NCBI RefSeq assembly: GCF_029633865.1
Contig: NC_079223.1
Span: 30,578,782 to 30,642,781, forward strand
Source of the DNA: Lampris incognitus
Taxonomy: Eukaryota > Chordata > Actinopteri > Lampriformes > Lampridae
Length of the DNA stretch: 64,000 nucleotides
Direction of reading: 5' to 3'
Position numbers and translations under genes: made by a program. Position 1 is the first letter of the stretch; each line of letters opens with the position of its first letter. The notes under the pieces are model-generated. The model ran no database searches and was not told the origin of the DNA. It worked only from the letters and a program-made list of their open reading frames with translations. Shown piece after piece: positions 22,297-32,809 of the stretch.

Positions 22297-23027
22297 TGTG
22301 GTGACACAGTGGCCCAGTGGTTACCACTTTTGCCTCACAGCAAGAAGGTCCTGGGTACGAACCTCAGGCCGTCCCAGGTCCTTTCCCCATGTCTGCGTGG
22401 GTTTCCTCCGGGTGCTCCGGTTTCCTCCCACCATCGAAAATACATGCATGTTAGAGGTAATACTCCTGTCCGTGCCCCTGAGCAAAGCAATGGAAAGAAG
22501 AACTGGAGTTGGTCCCCAGGTGCTGCAGCTGCCCACTGCTCCTATACAATAGGATGGGCTGCATGCAGAGAACACATTCACTGTCAGAATACAATTCGTT
22601 GTAAGAACACATCAATTCATTATTCAAGCCGCTTATCCCAATCGGGGTCACGGGATGTTTGAGCCTATCCCAGCAGTCATCGGGCGGCAGGTGGGGAGAC
22701 ACCCTGCACAGGCTGCCAGGCCATCACAGGGTCGACACATACACACACACACACACATTCACATTCACACCTAGGGACAATTTAGTATGGCCGATTCACC
22801 TGACCTACATGTATTTGGATTGTGGGAGGAAACCAGAGCACCTGGAGGAAAACCACACAGACATGCAAATGCCACACAGAGGACGACCTGGGATGATCCC
22901 CAAGGTTGGAGTACCCCAGGGCTCGAACCCAGGACCTCCTTGCTGTGAGGCGATTGTGCTAACTACTGCACCACCGTGCCACCCTATTGTAAGAATACAA
23001 TGTCAAATAAAGTGGCTTTCATTTGTT
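22297..23027 (+). mobile_element. tRNA-headed SINE-like repeat, split by a nested copy
   Basis: Starts TGGTGACACAGTGGCCCAGT and continues TGCCTCACAGCAAGAAGGTC and CTGGGTACGAACCTC (B-box-like). The body has GTCTGCGTGGGTTTCCTCCG. It resumes after the nested copy at 22987 and ends AATACAATGTCAAATAAAGT. Confidence 0.6.
22611..22986 (-). mobile_element. Second SINE-like copy nested in the first, opposite strand
   Basis: Minus-strand head GGTGGCACGGTGGTGCAGTA, then GCCTCACAGCAAGGAGGTCC and TGGGTTCGAGCCC; it ends with a ...CCGATTGGGATAAGCGGCTT body. TTGTAAGAACAC (22599-22610) and TTGTAAGAATAC (22987-22998) flank it, a 12-bp TSD with one difference. A short (CA)n lies inside at about 22738-22757. 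Confidence 0.6.
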
Positions 23028-23166
23028 TCATTGATAATGAGTTTTTCCTCATTCATGTCAAGGGTCCAAGGATAGAGGGAGATGCATTATTGTTGTATAT
23101 TGTACTGATTATAAAGCCCTTTGGGACTGCCTTGTGATTTTGGGCTATACAAATAAACTTGACTTA

Positions 23167-23759
23167 AAAAAGCTGGACCTGTAACTTGGTGAGCTGGATG
23201 CTATTAGCCTATGTTAGGAAAATAACTTCTGCCTGTTGTATCTGGGCGAAATCATCGATCAAGGCAGCTACCACAATAAAAACCATACTGGTCCCATAAA
23301 TCACAATATTCACCAAGTTAACCACTACTCGCAAAGGAAATTCAGCTCAAGCAACACTGACATTTGCACATGCATTTGGATCCAAGCTGATAAAAGGGGC
23401 CCGTTGCAATGAAATATAAAGCAGAAGAGCAGACAAAAGATGTGTGTAAAAACTGCAGGACAAGAGTGTTTTTTTTTTTAGTTTTTTTTTAGGCTTGAAA
23501 CCAGAAGAAAGAAGAGAACAAAAGTGAAGGCAAGGAAAGGAGATGTTTCACTTAATTTGAGGCAGCACCATTTCAGTGTCTTGGGGTGGTGGCCCAGGCA
23601 CAAGGCATTGTGGGGGATGAGTAAAAGAGAAACAGTGATTATGGAAATGAGCGAGCCCCTCTCTGTGAAAGATTAAAAAGGCCACTGATTGCTTTTACAT
23701 AACCTTCACTCACTTACTTATGCAGCCGCTCCCTTTTTTCCCTCTCCCTCTCTCCCATA

Positions 23760-23848
<89 letters not shown>

Positions 23849-24260
23849 GCCCCCTCCTGTTCAAGGAGTTCAAGCTGCTTCCGCCTGGCCGCAGACACAA
23901 TCTGCCAACATGCAGAACCAATAGACTTAAGAGCTCATTTATCCCAGCTGCCACTGGCCTTTTAAATAACTCAGTGTGATTTTGTATTGTGTTTGTTGTC
24001 AGTTTATTGTTGTTTGTCTGATGGTTATGTGTTACTGTGGCTGTTCAACAAATTGTCCCAAATTGTTGTAAAGATATCCTTGATCCTTGGTCCTTGACAA
24101 ACACACATAAACACAGACACAGACACAGACACAGACACACACACACACACACCCTTTCCCACATTTTCATCTGCTATTATTGCTGATCTGTGAAAGTGCC
24201 CTTTCCTTCACCTCTACATTGTTAGCTGTCTTGCCCACACATCAAAAAAAAAAAAAAACA

Positions 24261-24309
<49 letters not shown>

Positions 24310-24370
24310 CCAGAAAGTTTTGTTCATAAGAGCCCAGAGGTCAAGATTCATCATCAAACAGCTGGTTGAT

Positions 24371-24371
<1 letters not shown>
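23167..24371. other. Spacer with microsatellites
   Basis: No assignable coding. Contains (CA)n at 23760-23845, compound CA/GACA repeats at about 24100-24152 and (GCAC)n/(CA)n at about 24258-24305. Confidence 0.5.
23760..23845. repeat. (CA)n microsatellite
   Basis: About 86 bp of uninterrupted CA repeat. Confidence 0.95.

Positions 24372-24436
<65 letters not shown>
24372..24436. repeat. (GT)n microsatellite, left half of a split tract
   Basis: About 65 bp of GT repeat abutting the left end of the hAT remnant. The shorter GT tract at 34176-34191 is probably its other half. Confidence 0.9.
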
Positions 24437-24439
<3 letters not shown>

Positions 24440-24589
24440 GTTATTATGGTTTCCAGTTTTTCATTTCATCTTAGTTTCAGTTAGTTTTTAAAGTGTCTTT
24501 TTAAGTTTCAGTTTAGTTTCAGTTTTGTTATGTATTCTAGTTTTTGTTTTGATTTAGCTTTTTACTTTTTGTTTTTATTTCTATTTATA

Positions 24590-25809
24590 CACTCACTGGT
24601 CACTTTATTAGGTACACCTTGCTAGTACCGGGTTGGACCCCCTTTTGCCTTCAGAACTGCCTTAATCCTTCGTGGCATAGATTCAACAAGGTACTGGAAA
24701 CCTTCCTCAGAGAGTTTGGTCCATATTGACATGATAGCATCACGCAGTTGCTGCAGATTTGTCGGCTGCACATCCATGATGCGAATCTCCCGGTCCACCA
24801 CATCCCAAAGGCGCTCTATTGGATTGAGATGTGGTGACTGTGGAGGCCATTTGAGTATAGTGAACTCATTGTCATGTTCAAGAAACCAGTCTGAGATGAT
24901 TCGAGCTTTATGACATGGCGCGTTATCCTGCTGGAAGTAGCCATCAGAAGATGGGAACACTGTGGTCATAAAGGGATGGACATGGTCAGCAACAATACTC
25001 AGGTAGGCTGTGGCGTTGACACGATGCTCAATTGGTACTAAGGGGCCCAAAGTGTGCCAAGAAAATATCCCCCACACCATTACACCACCACCAGCAGCCT
25101 GAACCGTTGATACAAGGCAGGATGGATCTATGCTTTCATGTTGTTGACGCCAAATTCTGACCCTACCATCCGAATGTCGCAGCAGAAATCGAGACTCATC
25201 AGACCAGGCAACGTTTTTCCAATCCTCTATTGTCCAATTTTGGTGAGCCTGTGCGAATTGTAGCCTCAGTTTCCTGTTCTTAGCTGACAGGAGTGGCACC
25301 CGGTGTGGTCTTCTGCTGCTGTAGCCCATCTGCCTCAAGATTCGACGTGTTGTGCGTTCAGAGATGCTCTTCTGCATACCTCGGTTGTAATGAGTGGTTA
25401 TTTGAGTTACTGTTGCCTTTCTATCAGCTCGAACCAGTCTGGCCATTCTCCTCTGACCTCTGGCATCAACAAGGCATTTTCGCTCACAGAGCTGCCGCTC
25501 ACTGGATATTTTCTCTTTTTCGGACCATTCTCTGTAAACCGTAGAGATGGTTGTGCGTGAAAATCCCAGTAGATCAGCAGTTTCTGAAATACTCAGATCA
25601 GCCCGTCTGGCACCAACAACCATGCCACTTTCAAAGTCACTTAAATCACCTTTCTTCCCCATTCTGATGCTCGGTTTGAACTGCAGCAGATCGTCTTGAC
25701 CATGTCTACATGCCTAAATGCATTGAGTTGCTGCCATGTGATTGGCTGATTAGAAATTTGCGTTAACGAGCAGTTGGACAGGTGTGCCTAATAAAGTGGC
25801 CGGTGAGTG
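24590..25809 (-). mobile_element. Tc1/mariner transposon (DD36E spacing), complete
   Basis: Inverted ends CACTCACYGGYCACTTTATT(AGGYACACC) of about 29 bp lie at 24590-24618 and 25781-25809, flanked by TA on both sides (24588-24589, 25810-25811). Total 1,220 bp with one intact minus-strand transposase gene. Confidence 0.95.
24622..25662 (-). CDS. Tc1/mariner transposase, 346 aa, intact
   Basis: Starts MGKKGDLSDFESGMVVGARR with a paired-type helix-turn-helix (ISETADLLGFSRTTISTVYR, residues 25-44) and a second HTH around 80-115 (QKSISERTTRRILRQMGYSS). The catalytic triad is visible: D155 (VAWSDESRF), D246 (YFQQDNAPCH) and E283 (SPHLNPIERLW). D246 and E283 are separated by 36 residues, i.e. DD36E rather than the DD34E usual for Tc1. 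This spacing fits the 'Incomer' group described in animals. Length is normal for Tc1-like enzymes and no stop or frameshift is seen. The gene fills most of its 1.2-kb element. Activity is not shown by sequence alone. Confidence 0.95.
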   Translation of the reverse strand: MGKKGDLSDFESGMVVGARRADLSISETADLLGFSRTTISTVYREWSEKEKISSERQLCERKCLVDARGQRRMARLVRADRKATVTQITTHYNRGMQKSISERTTRRILRQMGYSSRRPHRVPLLSAKNRKLRLQFAQAHQNWTIEDWKNVAWSDESRFLLRHSDGRVRIWRQQHESIDPSCLVSTVQAAGGGVMVWGIFSWHTLGPLVPIEHRVNATAYLSIVADHVHPFMTTVFPSSDGYFQQDNAPCHKARIISDWFLEHDNEFTILKWPPQSPHLNPIERLWDVVDREIRIMDVQPTNLQQLRDAIMSIWTKLSEEGFQYLVESMPRRIKAVLKAKGGPTRY

Positions 25810-25881
25810 TATATTTGAGGGAAAAATGGTTAATTCTGTGTATTGTTTGAATTTGCTGTATGTATGGTAAATGGGATGGGT

Positions 25882-26099
25882 TGTAGGAATTGCAGGACAG
25901 TAGAGACGGACAATTTCTCTCACTGACTACATGAACGCGTGTCTTTTATTATTTCTTTATACAAAACCAACAGCCCGAGCAACATCGAGCTGCCCCAACC
26001 AATCTAGTCCTTGCTCCGCCGCCCTCTCAACCAGAAACTCTTCCTTAAAGGACCTGTGTCTACCAATTATGGTGAATTGTGTCCATAGAGTCCGCTACA
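25882..26099 (-). repeat. 3' LTR of the Gypsy element
   Basis: 218 bp, TG...CA ends on both strands. Adjoins the C-rich (polypurine on minus) run at 26103-26112. Confidence 0.9.
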
Positions 26100-26309
26100 T
26101 ACACCCCCCCCCCAGAATTCACCATAATAAAAAAAAAATCAACGTGGAGGTGAGCGGATGGCCCGGCCACAACGGCTTCACTGAACAGGTGCAGAGGTCA
26201 GGGTGCCGACAGGAGGAGCCTTAAGGACCCTGTGGCAGTGTGGGGGTAGGGCGGGTGGTGGAGAAACCTTAAGGGCCTTGTTGGGGGGTAGTCCAACAGG
26301 TCAGTCCAA

Positions 26310-28749
26310 GTCCAGGTGTGCCGGTTTGAGGCGATCTATTGAAATGCGCTCTAGCTTGTTGCCGACTTCCATGACAAAGTGCTCGTTTCCAGTCTCCAGG
26401 ATGCGGACTGGCCCATCGTAGGGAGGCTGCAGTGATCCATGGTGGCATCATGGTGGATGAAAACGTATTCTGCCTACTGCAGACTTGTGGGTATGGGAGA
26501 CTGTGGGAGGCCGTGTTGTGAAGTGGGGACCGGTGCGAAAGCTCTGGCGTTATCCAGGAGCTTGGTCCATTGATGGGCTGCAGACCAGGGAGCTGTGGCG
26601 TTGGGGACAATATCCCCTGGGACTCGCAGCAGCTGTCCATAAACCAGTTCAGCGGGCGAGGACTGGAGGTCCTCCTTAGGGGTGGTCCTGAGGCGCAGCT
26701 TGACCCATGGGAGCCTGTCGACCCAGCTGTTATCCTTGAGGCTGGCCCGAAGAGCTGCCTTCATAGAGCGATGAAACCACTTACACAACCCGTTAGGTGG
26801 TACGTGGTGGTGTAGTGGAGCTTCACCTCTATGCTCTCTGCGACTGCGTTCCAGAGCTCAGACACAAACTGTTAGCCCCGGCCCAAGGAGAGGTCAGATG
26901 GGGTGCTGAATCCGGCGACCCAGGTCACGATGAATACCCGGGCTACGTCGGTGGACGCCGTCGATGACAGTGGGACCGCTTCTGGCCATTGAGTGGTCCT
27001 GTCCACTATGGTGAGGAGGTAAGTAAAACCGTGGGAAGGGGACAGGGGGCCTACTAGGTCCACATTTACGTGGTCGAACCTCCTTTCAGGCTCTGGAAAG
27101 TGTACCAGGGGGGCTCTGGTGTGGTGGCGTACTTTAGAGCACTGACACTCCACGCAGGTGTCAGCCCAGTCTCTCAAATCTTTTTTGAGCCCGTGCCAGA
27201 CGAACTTGGCTGACACAAGTCTTTGAGACAGCTTTTTGCCAGGGTGGGAGAGGCCATGGACAGCATCGAAAACACACCACCTCCAGCCAGTGGGAATGAC
27301 GGGCCAGGGCCGACCCATGGAGACATCACACAGGAGCGTGGTGCCAGCATCATCAAAAGCTAGGTCCTCTAGCTGCAGCCCTGTGACAACTGTCCTGAAA
27401 GCCTGCACGTCCGGGTTGGCAGCCTGGTCAGCTGCCATGCGGGCATAGTCAAGACGGGCCCCCGCAATGGCCCAGGAGAGGCAGTCGGTGACGAGGTTGA
27501 TTTTGCCAGCAAAATGATCTACGTCCGTGGTGAACTCCAAGATGTAGGAGAGGTGTCGTTGCTGGTGGGCGGAACACGGCTCAGCAATCTCGGCCATGGC
27601 GAACGTCAGTGGTTTGTGGTCCACAAACGCTGTGAACTGGCAGGCCTCCAGCGGGGAACGGAAATCGCGAATGGCGAGGTAGAGAGTGAGGAGCTCCCGA
27701 TCGAAGGTGCTAAACTTCCATTTGCTAGGGCATAACTGTCAGCTGAAGAAAGCGAGCGGCTACCAAGTGCCATTCACCCACTGCTCATGCACCACCCCGA
27801 CTGCATAGTCTGAATCATCTGTAGTAATGGCGATTGGAGCCTTGGGTGACAGGTGTGCCAGCAATTTTGCATCAGCTAGAGCAGCCTTAGTGTCCAAAAA
27901 TGCCTTGTCCCTCTCTGCAGACCAGTCCACAGTGTGTTTGGTGGCCTTGCCTTTCAGGGCCTCATACAGGAGTCGCATGAGTTGAGCAGCTTGGGGGATA
28001 AAGCGGTGGTAAAGGTTCACCATGCCAAGGAACTCCTGTGGGGACTTGACTGTGAGCGGTCGCGGGAAGTTCATGACGGCATCCACCTTTGACGGGAGGG
28101 GCACCGCCCCATGTTTGGTGAGTTGATGTCTGAGGAAGTCGATGGTGGTCAGCCAGAACTGGTACTTGGCTGGATTGATGATCAGCCCGTGCTGGCTGAA
28201 TCACTCGAAAAGAGTCCGAAGGTGGGATAAGTGTTCCACTTTGGAGGTGCTGGCGACAAGGATGTCGTCTAGATAGATGAAAACGAAAGGGAGGTCCAGT
28301 AGCAACGAATCCATGAGACGCTGTAATGTCTGTTCTTGAGGCCAAATGGCATGTGCAGGAACTTGAACAGCCCAAATGGGGTGATCACCGCCGTTTTTGG
28401 GGACATCCAGTGGGTGGATGGGCACCTGATGGTATCCACGGACCAGGTCCACTTTGGAAAAGATGACTTTTCCAGCCGGATGGGTGGAAAAATCCTGGAT
28501 GTGTGGGACTGGGTAGCAGTCTCGTGTCGTTGTATTGTTGGGTCAGTGGTAATCACTGCACGGGCGCCACCCACCACCAGGCTTCGGGATGATGTGGAGG
28601 GGTGAAGCCCACGGGCTGTTGGAGTGGCGAATGATGCCGCGATGCTCCATATTCTCGAACTCCTTCCTGGTAACGGTGAGCTTGATCGGGTTGAGGCGCC
28701 GAGCCAGAGCATAGACTGGTGGGCCAGTGGTGGAGATGTGGTGCTCCAC
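26310..28749 (-). pseudogene. Gypsy pol: RT, RNase H, integrase, multiply frameshifted
   Basis: From 28749 down: RT N-part (PPVYALARRLNPIKL, PWASPLHIIPKPGGGWRPC), then after a frameshift VRGYHQVPIHP and the active site FIYLDDILVAS (about 28270). RNase H follows (ITTDDSDYAVGVV near 27820, DHKPLTFAM at 27620). Integrase has an HHCC-type finger (HGLSHPGKK...CVECQCSK near 27150), DLVGPL and IVDRTTQWPEAVPL. The integrase is cut near 26872, and its tail SPAELVYGQLLRVPGD is in another frame at about 26640. A last fragment, VGNKLERISIDRLKPAH, lies near 26350. At least four frame changes make it non-functional. Confidence 0.85.
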
Positions 28750-28861
28750 TCAGTGGTTGATGGTGGAAGACGAGAAGGTGGGCTGCCTGAGGGCCGGGAA
28801 CTCAGCGAGAAGCCAGAGAAAATCCACGTACCTAGTGCTATAAGTGCGGATGGGGCTGCTG

Positions 28862-29493
28862 TTAGCAGCTTCCATGGGGGGAGCCATATCCGCAGGACAG
28901 GATGTCTACTTTCGATGCAGGCAGGATGCTCCTGTGCGCGCCCGTGTCACACAGGAACTGCCATCCATAAAATGAGTCTTTGATGAAAAGCAGCCTGCCA
29001 GTTTGGCCACTGCACATGGCCACTACTGAGTGCTGCGCTTGGCCTTGAGTCCAAACTTTGCGTGGTAAAAATACCGGCCGTGGTCCTGCCGCCATTGAGG
29101 AGCTGCTGCTGCTGCGGCGATGACTGTTGTGTCTCCAGGCAGTGATGAAAATGTTTGAGCAGGAAAAAACGGGGCCGCACAGTGCTGTTGACCAGCCAGG
29201 AAAAATTTATCAGCCTCCTCAGCCAGAGCATGACAGTCAGTGATGGCAGCGTTGGCTAAAGCAGCTCATACCTGAGAAGGCAGCTGTCGCAGAAACAGTT
29301 GGATGAAGAGGAAGTCGGGCTTGTGCTCTCCCAGGAGATGCAGGATCCTGTCCATAAGTGCAGACGGCTTACTGTCACTGAGGCCTTGTAGAGAGAAAAG
29401 CTGGCTGGCCTACTCTTCTGTCTGGGCGAACCAAGTCGAGGCTGACGACTCCCAGAACTCTGGCAGCTTGAGAGAAACCACATTAGTCGTCAT
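28862..29493 (-). pseudogene. Gypsy gag and protease remnant
   Basis: An ATG at 29493 opens TTNVVSLKLPEFWESSASTW, a typical start of short Gypsy gag proteins, followed by an in-frame TAG within about 30 codons. The protease active-site motif FLCDTGAHRSILPAS (DTGA) is readable near 28950. A Pro/Gln-rich stretch lies between. Confidence 0.7.
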
Positions 29494-29548
29494 GTTCACG
29501 AAGAGTTGTCTCTGGAAACATCCAGCAGACAAACATTGGGGCCACCAA

Positions 29549-29769
29549 TGTAGGAATTGCAGGAAAGTAGAGACGGACAATTTCTCTCATCGACGACACG
29601 AACGCGTGTGACTTTAATTCTCTATTTTTTTATACAAAACCAAAAGTCCGAGTAACACGGCGCTGCCTCCAACCAATCTAGTTCTCGCTCCGCCCTCTCA
29701 ACCCAATACACTTCTTAAAGGGCCCGTGTCTACCAATTATGGAGAATTGTGCCCATATAGTCTGCTACA
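29549..29769 (-). repeat. 5' LTR of the Gypsy element
   Basis: 221 bp; highly similar to the 25882-26099 copy with scattered substitutions and small indels. Confidence 0.9.
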
Positions 29770-29773
29770 GGGT

Positions 29774-30474
29774 AATGGTTTGCATATAAAATAAATACAG
29801 GGCAACAGACAGCCTAGTGTCTTAATTGCCATACCTTATTCTGATATATTGTATGAAAATGGCACCATGATGGCCTCGTAATTATCAACTTGATGCATTA
29901 TAACCTCTGGCTGCAGTGCAGTGCATAAGTTAGCAGCTACTACTAACCTCCTAAATACCACATTAACGCTAGGTTACCATGCAGCCTTGAGCTAATCAGA
30001 GACTGCTGAGAGGAAACCAACACATGTACGATGTCTATTACATTGTAGCTGACGTCTCAAAATCATTGGCATTTCAACACAGACAGTGCTCAACGTCCTC
30101 CTCCTCCAATTGTTGGGCGCCATCTTCTTCAACTGCTTCTGCATTTTCTCTCTCTGTCCTCTAACTCCTCTCGCCCAGCAGTCAGACAGCCCTCAGCATG
30201 TTCACCCCACTGTTGGTGATGACAAACAAACCCTTGTTCTCCGGAATACACCACTCTTCCAATGATTCGGCTATCAGAATTGTAATGGTCTTATTTTTTA
30301 TATTGATAGAGACACAGTGTTTGGAACTTCTTGCTAGCTCAGCTAGCTGTTTTTATTCTTCTTCTCAGTTCCGGTTTGCACACGTTACCAACTTCTTACT
30401 TCCTGTCTATCCATATCATCTGTTATACTGACACTAACAGGTCACCCATATGTATTGTCAACATAAACATCATT
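29774..30474. other. No assignable feature
   Basis: Short frames only (for example 30198-30431). No family motif. Probably interior of the old hAT or host DNA. Confidence 0.4.
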
Positions 30475-30710
30475 ACAAGAATCAGAATCAGAATCAGAAT
30501 CATGTTTATTAGCCATGTAGGTTTGCACAAACATGGAATTTGACTCCCGTTTCATGGCTTTCTCAGTGTACATAACATAGAATAGAATAACAACACTACA
30601 ACACAACAATCTTCAGATATGTAGACAAGGATTGACTTGTACAGGCAAAATAAGAGGTGATAAAGTGAAATGGTGCAGATAATATATCAGAGAAATAGAT
30701 GTTAGCGGAT
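30475..30710 (-). repeat. LINE 3' tail with (ATTCTG)n end
   Basis: On the minus strand the segment ends ...CATGGCTAATAAACATGATT, CTGATTCTGATTCTGATTCT, a common fish LINE tail. The Tigger-like element interrupts its upstream side. The sequence after 33389 may be its continuation. Confidence 0.5.
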
Positions 30711-30892
30711 TACGGGCAGTCCCCGGATTATGAACGAATTCTGTTTTTAGTCTGTTCGTAAACCAAATTTGTATGTAAATCGGAACATTTATGTACAGTT
30801 CACATCTAGCGTCAATTGCTCAAATGTTTGTCTTAGTATATAGTACATATTTTACCTTCAACATCATAAATATAATAATACAATAGTAATAA

Positions 30893-32745
30893 GAAATGCC
30901 TCCACAGGTATGTCATCAGGACCAAATGCCTTTCCACTCTTCATCCTCTTCATAGCTGCCCTCACTTCCTCCTTGCTAATCCACTGCACTTCCTCATTCA
31001 CTACCCCTACATCATCCAACCTTCTCTTTCTCTAATTTTCTTCATTCATCAGCCCCTCAAAGTACTCCCTCCACCTTCTCAGCACACTCTCCTCGCTTGT
31101 CAGCACATTTCCATCTCTATCCTTGATCGCCCTAACTTGCTGCACGTCCTTCGCAGCTCGGTCCCTCAATCGGTACAAGTCCTTTTCTCCTTCCTTAGTG
31201 TCTAACCTGTCATACAACTCACCATATGCCTTTTCCTTTTCCTTTCCCACCTCTCTCTTTGAATTATGCTGTGTCTCCTTGTACTCCTGTCTACTTTCTT
31301 CCTCTTTCTGAGTATCCCACTTCTTCTTTGCCAACCTTTGATGTTTAGATGTTCAGGAGAGATGGCAGTGGGGGTTTTAACTAGATTGTTTAACACAATC
31401 TTGGAAAGTGAGAGGATGCATGAGGAGTGGAGAAGAAGCATACTGGTACCGATTTTCAAGAACAAGGGCGATGTGCAGAACTGTAGCAACTACAGAGGTA
31501 TAAAGTTGATCAGCCACAGCATGAAGATTTGGGAAAGAGTAATAGAAGCTAGGTTAAGAGGAGAGGTGACGATTAGCGAGCAGCAGTATGGTTTCAAGAC
31601 ACGAAAGAGTACCACAGATGCGATGTTTGCTTTGAGAATGTTGATCAAGAAATATAGAGAAGGCCAGAAGGAGTTACATTGTGTCTTTGTAGATTTAGAG
31701 AAAGCATACGACAGAGTGCCGAGAGAGGAGGTGTGGTATTGTATGAGGAAGTCGGGAGTTGCAGAGAAATATGTAGGAGTGGTGCAGGATATGTATGAGG
31801 GAAGTGTGACAATGGTGAGGTGTGCGGTTGGAATGACAGATGGGTTTAAGGTGGAGGTGGGATTACATCAATGATCGGCTCTGAGCACTTTCTTGTTTGC
31901 AATGGTGATGGACAGGTTGACAGACGAGATCAGGCAGGAGTCTCCGTGGACGATGATGTTTGCAGATGACATTGTGATCTGTAGCGAGAGTAGGGTGCTG
32001 GTTGAGGAGAGACTGGAGAGGTGGGTGTATGCACTGGAGAGAAGAGGAATGAAAGTCAGTAGGAACAAGATGGAATACCTATGCATGAATGAGAGGGAGG
32101 ACAGTGGAATGGTGAGAATGCAAGGAGTAGAGGTGACGAAGGCATATGAGTTTAAATACTTGGGGTCAACTGTCCAAAGTAACGGAGAGTGCAGCAGAGA
32201 GGTGAAGAAGAGAGTGCAGGCAGGGTTGAGTGGGTGGAGAAGAGTGTCAGGAGTGATTTGTGACAGAAGTTTACCAGCTAGAGTTAAAGGGAAGGTTTAC
32301 AAGATGGTTGTGAGACCAGCTATGTTATATGGTTTGGAGACAGTGGCGCTGATGAAAAGACTGGAGGTGGCAGAGTTGGAGATGCTAAGATTTTCACTGG
32401 GAATGATGAAGAAGGACAGGATTAAGACAGATTATATTAGAGGGACCGCTCAAATTGGACGGTTTGGAGACAAAGCAAGAGAGGCAAGATTGAGATGGCT
32501 TGGACATGTGTGGAGGAGAGATGCTGGGTATATTGGGAGTAGGATGCTGAATATGGAGCTGCCAGGGAAGAGGAAAGGAGGAAGGCCAAAGAGGAGGTTT
32601 TTGGATGTGGTGAGGGAGGACATGCAGGTGGCTGGTGTGACAGAGGAAGATGCAAAAGACAGGAAGAAATGGAAACGGATGATCCGCTGTGGCGACCCCT
32701 AACGGGAGCAGTCGAAAGTAGTACTACTAGTAGTAGAAGTAGTAG
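30893..32745 (+). pseudogene. RTE-type LINE with 5' inversion
   Basis: The plus-strand part (about 31345-32702) encodes RTE reverse transcriptase: [49 protein letters not shown], then a TGA at 31873, then FADDIVICSE (active site), FKYLGSTVQSNGECS, and the C-terminus RMIRCGDP. The region that should precede it is present but reversed: on the minus strand 31342-30897 reads [37 protein letters not shown], and MKRMKSGKAFGPDDIP, which joins directly to [10 protein letters not shown]. The 3' end is an (AGT)n tail. TAGTAATAA flanks both sides (30884-30892, 32746-32754). The nonsense codon and the inversion make it dead on arrival. Confidence 0.9.
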
Positions 32746-32783
32746 TAGTAATAAATGTAACTACGGTACAGTGTTTATAATTG

Positions 32784-32809
32784 AGAGAGAGAGAGAGAGA
32801 GAGAGAGAA
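32784..32809. repeat. (GA)n microsatellite
   Basis: About 26 bp of GA repeat inside the Tigger-like element. Confidence 0.9.

Larger units (their letters stand above)
22199..23166 (+). repeat. LINE 3' UTR that hosts the hAT and SINE-like insertions
   Basis: 22199-22292 (TCCTCTGTTGCGCCTCCTGA, GGTTTCTCCC) and 23028-23166 (TTTTTCCTCATTCATGTCAA, GGGTCCAAGGAT, TATAAAGCCCTTTGGGACTG, GGGCTATACAAATAAACTTG) are the two halves of one LINE 3' region. They match the uninterrupted version at about 60530-60757. The sequence left of the hAT (about 18750-18798) would be its upstream part. Confidence 0.6.
25882..29769 (-). mobile_element. Ty3/Gypsy LTR retrotransposon, decayed, 4-bp TSD
   Basis: LTRs at 25882-26099 and 29549-29769 are close copies (both TGTAGGAATTGCAGGA...GCTACA). 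GGGT precedes the left LTR (25878-25881) and follows the right one (29770-29773), a 4-bp TSD. On the minus strand a TGG-starting primer-binding-like site (TGGTGGCCCCAATG) follows the 5' LTR, and a polypurine run (GAATTCTGGGGGGGGGG) precedes the 3' LTR. The order is gag, protease, RT, RNase H, integrase, but frames are broken many times, and 3.9 kb is short for the family. Confidence 0.9.

Noticed and set aside
23760..24437. CRISPR-like regular repeats
   Set aside because: Simple dinucleotide and tetranucleotide microsatellites with no spacers; eukaryotic context.
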